A stretch of 64,000 nucleotides of DNA from Thermothelomyces thermophilus ATCC 42464 (Eukaryota > Ascomycota > Sordariomycetes > Sordariales > Chaetomiaceae). This document shows, piece after piece, positions 26,102-36,196 of the stretch (positions within the stretch are counted from its first letter, which is position 1; each line of letters opens with the position of its first letter). The translations under genes and the position numbers were made by a program. The notes beneath the pieces were generated by a model that saw nothing but the letters and a program-made list of their open reading frames with translations, was not told the origin of the DNA and did no database searches. The DNA is taken from contig NC_016475.1 of assembly GCF_000226095.1 (NCBI RefSeq), positions 3,658,001 through 3,722,000 on the forward strand, in the 5' to 3' direction.

Positions 26102-27205
26102 TCAAGCCCCCGTGAGCGCCGCAGCCAGCTGTTGTCCCTTCTCGCCACCTAGGTAGACATCATCCGGCCCTTCGGGAGACACCAGCGCCATCTCCACAGC
26201 CTCGTGGTACCCCTTGACAACCATTTCCTCGTCGACGCGGAGCCCGTTCTCGACCAGCGCCGTCACGACGCCGCGTAACCTCGCAATCTCCCTCATGGTC
26301 TCGACCTCGATCCGGTCATTCTGGCTCGAGTACACCGTGGCGCTGACGCTCTCTTCCATGTTGGTGATGCCCGTTGCCTTGCCGGCCTCCGCCTCGGGGG
26401 TCTCGACGTGCTTGCTGATCCAGACGTACCCGTTGACGCCCAGCACGACGTCGATCTGCCCGCCGCCGTTGGCCGCGTCCATCGTCCAGACCTGGCGCCG
26501 GCTCCTGACCACCCCGCCGCCGCCCCCCATGCCGCTGACGGCCACGAACACGCCGTTCCTCAGCTTCCCGTACTTGAGCGACCGCGTGTGCAGCACGGCC
26601 CCGCCGTCCCCGAACAGCTGCTGCACCTCGGCGACGAGCAGGTCCCCCTCGGCGAAGAAGGTGCGGATCTGCAGCTCGTCCGTCTCGGTCCGCTTGCGCA
26701 GGATGCCGCCCGGCAGGTTGATGGCGCTAAGGGGCAACGCGGCCAGCTGGGTGGAGCCGACGTCGACGCGCCAGCGCTTGGCCTGCACCTCGACGATGCG
26801 GCCGACCACCAGGTCGCCGACCTCGGGGGTGTAGCGCGCGCGGAGCGGCCGCACCGACAGCAGCTTGTTGGTGCGCGTGACGGTGCCGGCGACCGACGAG
26901 ACGATGGCGGTCGTGTGCGGGGCGACGTAGGTCCCGTGGCCGCGCATCCATTGCGGGTCCTCGGTGATGACCTCGCCCGGCGTGACCACGGCGGACGCGA
27001 GGTCCCGGCGCGCCGGGGCCCGGAAGGTGGTGCGGACCGACGACGGCCGCGGCGGGCGCATGGGCACGTCGCCGTCTAGGTCGACGCCGCCGCCCGAGTC
27101 CGAATCGCTCTCTTCTGACGAGGCATCCTCTTGTGAGAAGCGGGGGTTGCTGTTGTCGCTGTTGATCGGCCGAGCGGGTTTTGGCGTGATAATGGTAATT
27201 GGCAT
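26102..27205 (-). CDS. Exosome complex RNA-binding subunit Rrp4
   Basis: 367-aa cap subunit of the 3'-5' RNA exosome, which processes rRNA and degrades nuclear and cytoplasmic RNA. Intronless. An N-terminal acidic, Ser-rich stretch ([14 protein letters not shown]) is followed by the exosome N-terminal beta domain ([15 protein letters not shown]), an S1 domain (about 125-200; [20 protein letters not shown] and [12 protein letters not shown]) and a KH-type region around [16 protein letters not shown], the order expected of Rrp4. A glycine run (GMGGGGGVV) sits where the S1 and KH parts join. It is divergent from mct1, with 808 bp between the starts. Confidence 0.95.
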   Translation of the reverse strand: MPITIITPKPARPINSDNSNPRFSQEDASSEESDSDSGGGVDLDGDVPMRPPRPSSVRTTFRAPARRDLASAVVTPGEVITEDPQWMRGHGTYVAPHTTAIVSSVAGTVTRTNKLLSVRPLRARYTPEVGDLVVGRIVEVQAKRWRVDVGSTQLAALPLSAINLPGGILRKRTETDELQIRTFFAEGDLLVAEVQQLFGDGGAVLHTRSLKYGKLRNGVFVAVSGMGGGGGVVRSRRQVWTMDAANGGGQIDVVLGVNGYVWISKHVETPEAEAGKATGITNMEESVSATVYSSQNDRIEVETMREIARLRGVVTALVENGLRVDEEMVVKGYHEAVEMALVSPEGPDDVYLGGEKGQQLAAALTGA

Positions 27206-28013
27206 GGTGAGGGCTGGTCTGCCGTGCCTATCTTTCTCTCTCTCCCTCTCTCTCTTTCTTTCTCTTTTTTATTTATTTCTTTCTCTCTCCTCCGTTGAAG
27301 AGACCGCGGCAGGCGCAGAGCAATGTAGGAAGGAAGGACACTTCCCGCGCTGTTCTGAACCCCCCAAGGAGATCAAAAGGTGCAATAATAATTCTGGCTC
27401 AAAGTCGTGAATGGGAAAATCTGTCGTCGATTGCAAATGCTCGAGATTTCCAAGGCGGATGTCTTTTTTAACAGTGCCAAGTGATGGCTCTGAAGTTTGT
27501 AAGTACACACACAGTTAAGGTGCGGTTCATGTGAAATATTCCAAGTGAACTCAACTTCCGTTTGCAGGTTGAAAATTAATTACAATCTCTGTATCGTTCG
27601 AATGGTAAAATACCGCGTAGGCGGTATTGACTACAGAATACGTCCGTACACACAGTACGGAACACACCTCAATGTGCGCCGGAGGGGATATTTTCTCCGT
27701 ATTAATGGAAGCTTCAAAGCTTGGCACAGCAGCAAGCTGTTCCCATCTTGGTTAGCTGCCGCCGTTGCTGAACTTCCGTTGGACGGCTGCACCCCACTTA
27801 ACCCCGGGATCCGTTCTCCGTTTCCCGGCTCTTGCGCCCGTCAGCTCCCCGAAGATGCCCGTCGACAACTGCCCGCGCCTTCTTTAGCAGCCACGCCGCA
27901 ACTGCCACGCTATCGTTTGCGCGACTGATGAAGCGGCCGCCCTGAAAAGCCCCAGCTTTGCACTGGCCGGCTGCTGGCGACATCGACCACCTGTTGTCTC
28001 GTCCGAGCCGAGA
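27206..28013. promoter_or_regulatory. Shared upstream region of rrp4 and mct1
   Basis: 808 bp between divergent starts. A CT-rich microsatellite-like tract (27228-27296, polypyrimidine on the plus strand) lies next to the rrp4 start, followed by an AT-rich middle. No clear protein-binding consensus was identified. Confidence 0.35.
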
Positions 28014-29385
28014 ATGAATTGGTCACGTGGGTCCTGTCGCTTGCTCGCCAACAACGCGAGTCTCCGTCCCATCGCTGTCTCGGCGTCTACATGCATATCC
28101 CCGAGACGGTCCCCGGTGTTGCGAGCGCATGTACAGTATCGCCATGCATCGACAAGAGGACCGCGGCCCAAGACGGCCATCTTCTTCCCTGGTACGCTGC
28201 CTTCCCTCTTCCCCCCCCCCCCCCCCCCAAAAAAAAAAAAAACCTTCTTCGAGCCTGGCCTCGTCTTCATCCCACTTACACGAAGCCGTCGCAACAGGGC
28301 AAGGGGTCCAAAAGGTGGGCATGCTCACGCCCTGGATAGAAGCGTTCCCGGCAACGGCCATACCGATCGTGCAGGAAATCGATCACATTGTGGGGTACAA
28401 GCTGTCCGAGGTAATACAAGAAGGCCCCGGGAGGGTGCTGAGCATGACCCCGAATGCGCAGCCAGCCATCATGGCGACCTCGATCCTGATTCTCCGCGTC
28501 CTCGAGAAGGAGTTCGGCTTCAAGACGGCCGAGCGCGCTGACTTCACCTTGGGTCACTCGCTCGGGGAGTTTGCCGCCTTGGTCTCGAGCGGCTACATCG
28601 AGTTCGAGGACAGCCTCTTCATGGTGCAGAAACGGGCCGAGGCCATGGTCGCAGCCACCAAGAGCGCCGAGGACGAGTACGGAGGCGAGTACGGCATGGT
28701 GGCGGTTGTGAGCGAGCCCGAGTACATGCCGTCGCTGATCAGCGCGATCCACGAGTTTGTCGGTTACAGCAGCCCCGGGAGCAAGTCGGAGAGCGCCGAG
28801 GACCGGTCGCCCATCGACCAGGTGCTCATCGCCAACATCAACAGTAAGAACCAGATTGTGCTGAGCGGGAACATTGCGCGCATCAAGACGCTGGTCGCGC
28901 ACGTCCGGCAGTTCCTGGGCCACGACCCCCGCGCGGTGCGGCTCAAGAGCGACAGCCCATTCCACAGCCCCATCATGAAGCCGGCCGTGTCGGTAATGCG
29001 AAAGGTGCTGGCCGGCAATAGCCGCGTAAGGGGAAGGGAAGACCGAGACATCATCACCTGGCCCGGTGCGGTGCCCTGTATCAGCAATGTCACGGCCAGG
29101 CCGTTCCAGAGCAAGGCCGAGCTCAAGGACCTCCTCGCGAGGCAATGCCTCGAGACCGTGCAGTGGTGGGACAGCATAAAGTACCTCGACCAGGAAGAGA
29201 AAGTCAGGAGGTGGGTCGGCATCGGCCCCGGCAAAGTCGGCCGCAATCTCGTCGGCAAGGAGGTGGGCATGAGAGGCAAGGACACAGTCAAGGGGGGCGG
29301 CGTCTGGGCGATCACCGATCCAAGCGAGATCGAGGAAGTCCTGAGAGGGCTAGAGGAGACTGAGTGCATCGTTGATGAGGAGTGA
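28014..29385 (+). CDS. Mitochondrial malonyl-CoA:ACP transacylase (Mct1)
   Basis: 421-aa FabD-type acyltransferase that loads malonyl groups onto the acyl carrier protein for mitochondrial type II fatty acid synthesis (the lipoate precursor route). Exons 28014-28191 and 28298-29385. The intron sits exactly inside the family motif FFPGQGVQKVGM. The first about 50 residues are basic and poor in acidic residues (NWSRGSCRLLANNASLRP, SPRRSPVLRAHVQYRHAS), a good mitochondrial presequence. The catalytic Ser is about 147 in GHSLGEFAALV; the partner His lies in DSPFHSPIMKPA; QPAIMATS and LIANINSKNQIVLSG are further family blocks. The 106-bp intron holds an 18-C run joined to a 14-A run. An in-frame open reading through the intron exists in one frame but would break the GQG motif. 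Confidence 0.93.
28211..28242. repeat. C18/A14 homopolymer junction in mct1 intron
   Basis: Eighteen C followed directly by fourteen A, between the donor (28192) and acceptor (28297) of the mct1 intron. It should be prone to length change and to sequencing error. Confidence 0.85.
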
Positions 29386-29885
29386 CCATCCGACGTGATG
29401 CAGCGCCGTTTCGCAAGAGGGTTGTTTAATCAGACTTTTAACCCTACAGCGTTGTCGCATGTACTGTACCGTGTATGTACGCGGTACTTGAGCACTCCGG
29501 GAGTCCATTTTGGTAGAAGCGCGTCCTGCGTGCAGCGAACGGTATGCGCCGCCGGTTGGACGTGATGAGAGTGAGGGAAGGTCTTCAGGCTAATAGTTAT
29601 ATGTACATACCCTAATTACCCGCCCAAATACTGTATCAAGAGCTATGGCACCCAAAAAAGAACTCGAGGGTAGAGAGGTTCGGACCACGGGGTTGATGTT
29701 GTCGTGCCAGCGTTCCGTTGTTGCGACGGCCGCTTATTACGGCGCAAACGGACTGCAGCACCGTTAGGTATGCGGAGCTTGGACAGTGCTAGCTAGTACC
29801 ATGTCACTCCGTCGGTCCCTCCAAGCAACTTCTACCTGCTCTCCTTAATCAGCTAGTACACCCGAGCAGTTCCCAATCGCCCACC
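29386..29885. other. Intergenic region upstream of the TRAPPC2L gene
   Basis: 500 bp holding the mct1 3' flank and the promoter of the next gene. It has GTAC-rich short words (around 29460-29490) like other spacers here. No gene. Confidence 0.6.
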
Positions 29886-30524
29886 ATGGCAACGGCAATT
29901 CCCTCGATAGCCTGTCTTGGGGTGATTGGCCGCAATGTAAGCTGTGTCCGACTTTTCGCGCCCGATTGCTTCTGTCGGCTGCTAACCGGTCATTATTAGA
30001 ACAACCCGCTCCACACGTCCATCTTCCCCTCCTACGACCCCTCTACCAACTCCTTCCACCCCGTGCGCACGCCCCTCCAGTTCGCCCTCATCCTCTCGAG
30101 CACGCTCGATATCTTTGAACTCCGTTCTCGCCAGAACGCGGCCGCCGGTGTCGGTCTGACCGGCGACTTTGGCCTCCTCCACGCCGTCGACGACCGCCTC
30201 GCCGCCTACGGTTTCGAGACAAACACGGGCACCCGCTTCGTAGCCATTGTCGATATGCGCGGCCGCCGCATCGATGGCGCGATTGCAGATGCGAGAGACA
30301 GGAGAGCTGCCGGCGCGGCCACCGGCCTGAGGGAGGGCGAGATGAGGCCCGTGTTCAAGGCCATGCAGATGGCTTACACAAGGCTGATGCAGAATCCCTT
30401 CTTTGACCCGGACGAGCATTCGCCGCCTACGGGCCATGGTGGCAAAAAGATTACGAGCAGGAAGTTCACCGAGGAGATGAGGAGAATTGGGGAGGCCTGG
30501 ACGCCAGGGGTTGGGAGTCTCTGA
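29886..30524 (+). CDS. TRAPP subunit, TRAPPC2L/Tca17-like
   Basis: 191-aa longin-like (sedlin family) subunit of the TRAPP tethering complex acting at the Golgi as part of the Rab exchange factor. Exons 29886-29936 and 30000-30524; the intron begins GTAAGC, has a GCTAAC branch and ends TTAG. The opening IACLGVIGRNNNPLHTSIF and the LLHAVDDRLAAYGFETNTGTRF block are diagnostic of TRAPPC2L rather than TRAPPC2. The later part DARDRRAAGAATGLREGEM is a fungal-type insertion, and MQMAYTRLMQNPFFDPD closes the fold. Start context is CCACCATGGC, excellent. Only about 230 bp separate its stop from that of the convergent GT90 gene. Confidence 0.88.
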
Positions 30525-30751
30525 GGCGCGGGGCCGAGTCGATGGAGTATCCGGTCACCAAACACACCGGCGTTGGCAGCCGCGATACGGAGCGTGAAAG
30601 GGATACGGCGTTTGCCGCCATAATATTCGCAATCGATGCGTTTTTTTTTTGTGCGGGTATATCGACACAAACCAACCGCCCAAGCTCTCACTCACGGCCA
30701 CTGAACGCCAAAGCCCAGAGCGCCTGACAACCCAGATCATCGGTTACCAAA

Positions 30752-32320
30752 TCAAACAGTGTTTGTCAGACTGAACGCCTCGAACGAGATTCCTTCGGTC
30801 TCTTCCCATCCCTGACCCTCGGTTCGCGCCATCTCCGCCCACCCTCGCACCAAGGCCCGCCAGTAGCATGTCTCAGCAGCCGGGCTGAAGTAACCCCCAC
30901 CGACGAACAGATCCCGCTGCCTCCTCGCGATCCCCTCGGCGATCTCTGGATTCTCTTCCAGCCACGCCACGGTGGCCCCCAGATCCGACCAATCCGGCGC
31001 CACAAAGACAATGTTCGCCTCCTGGGGCTTGTACCTCACCGGCCACGCCCGGCGCACGTTCTCCGTCGGCGTCCACCCTTTGGAGCCCTTCAGATTCAAG
31101 TCACTCGAGAACAGCGGCTTCACCAAGTGCGTGACATGCTGCATCCACTGGATCGGCGGGGTGAGCACGACGCTGGCGCACATCTGGAGGAACTGGAACC
31201 GTCCGCTGTACGTGACGCCCTCGGTGTGCACAATGTATTTGTACCGGCAGAACTCCTCGACGGGCAGCGCGTTGCTCGCGTTGCCGGTCGACCCGTTCCA
31301 CTCGAGCGGCTCAACGTCCGCCCAGGGCTCGCCCCTCGCCGTGGCCACGAGGTTCTGCCGCATGCGCGGATTGTACACGCTGTTGAACCACGTCGTGCCC
31401 CGCCACACGGCCTTGCCTATCTTTTGGTGCCACCTCCCGTTGGCGAACTCGGCTTCTACATCGCTAATGGCCTTTGCCGCGCGGCCCATGGAGCCGATGA
31501 AGGGAAGCTTCCAGGCCCAGAAGGAGAAGTGCGGCATGAGAAACGTACGCGCGTTGGAGCCCTTGGAGCGGAACTGTGGGTCGGCGGCCCGCGAATACGC
31601 CCACGCTGTCCCGAACGGCTGGTCTTGGAAGTTGAGCGTGAAGATCGTGTCTGGCAGTGGCGAAGGAGAGGTGAGAAGGGCGCGGTAGAGCTGGTGCAGC
31701 GAGGCGGTTCGTGACTGATTGGGGTCAGCGTGAGTATGAGCAGCATGTGAATTGGAATCTTAAGGGGGGGGCGCGAATATCAATAACACGCGAGGGCTTA
31801 CGTTCATCATCTCCTTGGAGAGGTCTGACTTGCGCTGCGCGTGAATGATAGAGATCTATGTTAATCCATCGCCGTCAGTAAGACAAAAGTGGTCCCAAGA
31901 TGCGCCCTCGTAGACGAGAAAAAGAAGGGGGGGAAGGGGGAGGGAGGGACGCCAAACCTGTCCATCCTTGATCCTCCCCTGCAACGGGCCCATATCGCCC
32001 ATCTGCTTTACCTGAAACGGCCCCTCGGCGACGGCATCATCGATCTCCTTGGTAAGCCCTGGGAAGTAGGCATTGCACTGCGCCTCGTCCAGGGAGAGGT
32101 TGTTGAGTATCTCTGGCGGCAGTGGCTTCTTCCGCGACGACGCTCTTGTCGCGGACCCGGGGATGTTCCAGACAAACACCACGCAGTACAACGCCAGGAC
32201 GGCGCCGATGACGAGCGTGATCTGCCGCAGCTGGCGGCGGTTGTGTCGCGGCCGTGGCCGCATCATCATCTGGAATCTTGTCTTCTCGCCCATGGTGCTG
32301 TCGTCGATGACCACCACCAC
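30752..32320 (-). CDS. GT90 (CAP10-like) glycosyltransferase
   Basis: 459-aa type II membrane glycosyltransferase of family 90, related to Cryptococcus CAP10/CAP59-region enzymes and animal POGLUT-type proteins; sugar and acceptor are unknown. Exons 31958-32320, 31802-31855 (54 nt) and 30752-31714, all phase 0. The basic cytosolic tail (RPRPRHNRRQLR) is followed by one membrane segment (about 32-51, TLVIGAVLALYCVVFVW), so it should be Golgi- or ER-resident. Family blocks: KAVWRGTTWFN, ALPVEEFCRYKYIVHTEG, SGRFQFLQMCASVVLTPP, QWMQHVTHLVKPLFSS and SPAAETCYWRALVRGW near the end. MGEKTRF, nine residues in, is an alternative start. The donor after exon 1 is GTTTGG, non-consensus, but the reading on both sides fits the family. 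Confidence 0.88.
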
Positions 32321-33257
32321 CCCGCGGAGGGGCGCATTACTCTTCTGGTGAGTTGATGGGAGAGGAAAGGTGGGGGATTTAAGTTAGTTACAGGAGCAAG
32401 ATCACCGTGGCATGGGAAAAGTTGTTGATCTACCTAAGCAGGATGTATATGAACCAAACCTTATCCAGAAGTATATACAGATTACAGCCGAGTATGTCCT
32501 TTACGCTACCTTCATCCTACTTGCATTGGCTAGATCCGGGGGGGAGGGGGGGCTGCGGGCCCGAAAGGGCGAGGGAAAACGCGGAGATCCAGGTTCGCCG
32601 GCAGCACTGGTTCCGCAACGTGGTGAATTACTCTTCTGGGGAAGAGGGCGTACTTTGGGCTGTCGGGGGGGAAGAGGGACCCGTATGTCATTGGTGGCTG
32701 GCCAGGGTAATTGGAAAGGCGGGTGTGCCACAGCACCTTCCCCGTCTCTCCTGGAATGCGTGTGCTGCCTTAGCTCATTGCTGTGATGATAATCAACAAC
32801 GGAGCTTGGTCTTTGCAAAATACTCGACATGGCATGCGCAGTAGCATCGGCACAGCAATGTTGCTAAATAATGCATTGATCTAACTATACGGAGTAGCGC
32901 CTATCCCATTATTAGGTGTGCCAGCCAGGTTCAGAATTGGCCGACGAAGGCTGGGTTTGCTGTGTGAGGTTACATTTGAGGGAAGTCGACCTCTAGAGAC
33001 CCCACAGTTACTTGGCTCAAATTCAAGTTACTCCGGACTGTGTGTGCTTCGAGACAGCTCCCTTCAGTCTCGAGGTTGACCACCCCTTGAAGTGAGTCGT
33101 TCTTTCGAGGACATCATGCCCAAACTTGAAGGGTTTGCATGACTGTGCAACACGAACGAGCTACTACAATAGCCCGCTTAGCGCAAGCATCTCTTGAGTT
33201 TTATGGTTGCCGAGCCAGTTGCAGCATTGCGCACGGCATTCTTATCCCGGCTCGACG
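32321..33257. other. Intergenic region between GT90 and afg1 genes
   Basis: About 940 bp: promoter of the GT90 gene and 3' flank of afg1, both on the minus strand. G-rich blocks (32538-32690), open frames without recognisable content, and one ACGGAGTA at 32889. Confidence 0.6.
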
Positions 33258-35249
33258 TCAGCGGCCAGCCATATCAGCGTCTTGACTGTGTCCGTTCTGC
33301 TCGCTTCTCCTCAGTGCCGCGACCCGAAACCTCTCCAGGCCCGCAGGCTCTTCCAGCTCGATCGACTCCCCCATTGTGACTTCACTTGACGCAGTTTGCG
33401 CCAACGGCGCAGGCGGCGGCTTCGAGGGCTCAGCACCCTCCCAATGTCTAGCCTCCTTCGGCAGCGGCTGCCACCATTGCCCCGTCCGCGCGTGCCACTG
33501 TGCGCTGCAGAGTTCCCAGAGGCGACTCGTCGCCCGCTTGTACGCAAATCGTTCGTCCTCGCCGGTGAACGCGCTTGTATTGCTAAAATCAATCCTTCGG
33601 CCTTGCTCCTTTCCGAAATCCGAGTCCTGGTCTGGGTCGTACTTGGAATTGGAGGACTCGGAGTATGTCGATACATTTGGGCGGAATGGAGACACCTGAT
33701 CCTGGAACACCTCGGCAATCGTCTCAGAGTATGTTGCATCTGTGCCGTCGTCCTCGCTAGTGGCAACCTGCACCGCGTCGAGTTCCGCTGCCCGTGTCCT
33801 TGTCTCGGGGAAGAAAAGATCGTCGGGGCCGGCCTCGGCTCGAATCATTAGCTTGCACCGTGACTCGTAGAGTGCGTCCAGGAGAGTAATGAACCGCCGG
33901 GCCTCGTTCTTCATGGAGAGGCTGAGGACAGGGACGTGGTCAATGATGAAGGTATGATAATTGCATGCCAACGTGATGTAGTCGGCTGGACCCAGCGTGC
34001 CCACGAGCTCGGGGAAGTCCCAGTACGAAACACCATCACGGTGTCGGGGGACGACTAGTTTCCTCCCGTACACTACCAAGGTTGCAGACGACCACTGTCG
34101 GTCTGCACTCGCCAAATGGTCAACATCAAACCCCGTCGCGTGCCGTAGTGCAGCTGCCCATGTCTCTTCCCCATCGGATGGTGAGAAGTACATGGTTGGC
34201 ATCTGAGTTTCTCTCTCTGCTCTGTCCATGGCAAAGCCACTGCTCTCGTTTGTTGTTGTCCCCTGCAATTGGGAAGCGATCCCTGGATCTGAACCAGCAG
34301 CGCACGTAGATCCCGCTAGAAGGGAAGCACGACGCTCCCTCCTTCTCCAGTCCTGCGTCCCCTCCATGTGCCAGAAGTCACACCGCGCTTTCAAAACTTC
34401 TAGAAAGGCGGCAAAGTCGCTAGATCGGCCAAACAGCTCGCCCCTAAATCGGCTCCTGCCAAGACCAAAAACTCGATCGACCAAACCACCAGTGGCCGGC
34501 GGCGAGTAATAGCCTCCCGTTGCCTTTTCAAGCTCCTCGGGCATTCTGTTCGAAGACGCGACGAGGACTCCGCCAAGATGGAAGAAGGCAACAAACAGAT
34601 TGCTCATGATCTTGCTCGCGGCCCTGTCTGGCAGCTGGAACTCGTCCAGGAACAGTATAGGAGATGTCTCCACAAGCTCTTTAGCCATCCACAGCAAAGA
34701 GTGTTCCGGGCTATCAGCGGCCTCACGGGGACGGGACTTTCGAAACTCCTCTAGTCTGGAAAAGATGTGCAGCATGAAGGTATTGAAATGCCACCTCTTT
34801 TTGCGATGGGTCGGCAAACCTTCGGCGAGGAGGTCGAGGAGCATCGACTTTCCCGTGCCGACCTCTCCAGAGAGAAACAACCCTTTCGGAGAATCGACGT
34901 GCAAGGCAGCCTGATAGCTCGTCATGACCCGTGTCAAGGCCAGACTATCCTTCCTTTCGTGACTCTGAAAGAAGCGCGCGAAGAGAGGATTGCGGCGGAT
35001 CGGGTGGGTTGGAGACGCCAGTTCATCCCCATCGTCCTTGCCTGTCGTCTCAACCACCTTTGCGATCTGCCGGAGCCTGCTCCGGTACTCGTACGAGGGT
35101 GCATAGTCCTTCAGCCTCGCATACACCTTCTGCAGGTGGTGAGCGAGACGGTACTGGGCCGCATCTGGGCAGTACACCCCTGTCGCAATCAAGGATGTGT
35201 ACTTGACGAAAGGGTCGGTGATCGTAACCGAGGTTGCGGCCCGGTTCAT
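33258..35249 (-). CDS. Afg1-family AAA+ ATPase (LACE1/AFG1L-like)
   Basis: 663-aa ATPase of the Afg1 family; members in yeast and animals sit in mitochondria and help remove damaged or unassembled respiratory-chain proteins. Intronless. The opening (KYTSLIATGVYCPDAAQYRLA) and the Walker A loop GEVGTGKSMLLD (about 128-139) are typical, as are Walker B ILFLDEFQLPDR (about 198-209) and VLVASSNRMPEELEK (sensor region). The C-terminal half keeps the family pieces FLEVLKARCDFWHMEGTQDWRR and LACNYHTFIIDHVPVLSLSM. It is longer than the usual about 500 aa through inserted hydrophilic segments (residues about 320-350 and 495-580) and a tail after the last conserved block. No classical presequence is obvious before residue 20, so mitochondrial location is inferred from the family only. 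Divergent from nup133. Confidence 0.9.
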   Translation of the reverse strand: MNRAATSVTITDPFVKYTSLIATGVYCPDAAQYRLAHHLQKVYARLKDYAPSYEYRSRLRQIAKVVETTGKDDGDELASPTHPIRRNPLFARFFQSHERKDSLALTRVMTSYQAALHVDSPKGLFLSGEVGTGKSMLLDLLAEGLPTHRKKRWHFNTFMLHIFSRLEEFRKSRPREAADSPEHSLLWMAKELVETSPILFLDEFQLPDRAASKIMSNLFVAFFHLGGVLVASSNRMPEELEKATGGYYSPPATGGLVDRVFGLGRSRFRGELFGRSSDFAAFLEVLKARCDFWHMEGTQDWRRRERRASLLAGSTCAAGSDPGIASQLQGTTTNESSGFAMDRAERETQMPTMYFSPSDGEETWAAALRHATGFDVDHLASADRQWSSATLVVYGRKLVVPRHRDGVSYWDFPELVGTLGPADYITLACNYHTFIIDHVPVLSLSMKNEARRFITLLDALYESRCKLMIRAEAGPDDLFFPETRTRAAELDAVQVATSEDDGTDATYSETIAEVFQDQVSPFRPNVSTYSESSNSKYDPDQDSDFGKEQGRRIDFSNTSAFTGEDERFAYKRATSRLWELCSAQWHARTGQWWQPLPKEARHWEGAEPSKPPPAPLAQTASSEVTMGESIELEEPAGLERFRVAALRRSEQNGHSQDADMAGR

Positions 35250-36196
35250 TATGATGGAAACTATCCTTCGAAAAGATCCAAGCTCAGGAAAAGAATCATA
35301 AAAAGACAGAGGAATGATGTTGCCGCATAACGTAACTGTTTCGAAGAGAAGGACATCCGGAGATTGGGAACGACGCCCCTCGGTTGCTTGAATAAACTAG
35401 GTATATCAATCGTGCGCTGGTGTTGTTAGTGTTGCAGTTGAGTTATATCGTCACAGCACCGAGGAAAAAAAAGGATACCGAAAATGGCCGCCCAGAGGAT
35501 GATGGCCACGCTGGGAGATCTTTTGAAAAGGGCCTCAGCTTGCTTAGCAAGAGAGGCGCGGTGCCATTGCAGGAACATGAAGGGCCTTTCAATAATGCAA
35601 GAAAGCTTTTTGGTCCGTAACGGAGGTAAACGATGCAAATTGGAAGTTACTACAGACGTACATACAATGCACAAGCTGCACAAAGTCGAGCTCGAAACCT
35701 GGGCCAAGCAATGGGCCCTGATCGAGATCGAAACCAAAAGGGGTCCAGGTACGGCATGTGCATGCGCCAGCAAGGCCAGTTGTTTGTGGGTCCCGCCGTA
35801 TGGGGCTGCTCAATTAACTAGAGGCTAACGTTCGCGCGTGGAAAGAACTGGCAAGCTGGGCTCCACGGCCTTTCAGCTCCAGCCAGTGGCAGCCCCGGAT
35901 TTTTTGCCCAAAGTCAACACAGGCCAATCGACGGAAGCTTCGTCACTCATGCTTCTGCCGGCCTTGACAAGCCTTGACAGGAACCACTTCATTCTCAGAC
36001 CTTTCGCCCTCTCGCTTCTTGAGCGCCTTCCCTTCGCTGTTGACCGGCCCCTCATCCATCTTTTTCACCATTTGCATTTTTGGTGTTGCTTGGCTGGCGA
36101 TGATTTACTGACATCGCGGTTTTTGGTCCTTTGCTCGACATCTCGAAGTCGCGCCGACCGCACTACCAAGCGACTCCATCAGAACGACCGCGAAAA
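35250..36196. promoter_or_regulatory. Shared upstream region of afg1 and nup133
   Basis: 947 bp between divergent starts. Open frames here (for example 35484-35828 plus) have no recognisable domain and overlap frames on the other strand. No clear binding consensus was found. Confidence 0.35.

Noticed and set aside
28027-28297. mct1 read straight through its intron in one open frame
   Set aside because: It would insert residues coded by the C/A tract and destroy the conserved FFPGQGVQKVGM motif; splicing 28192-28297 restores it.
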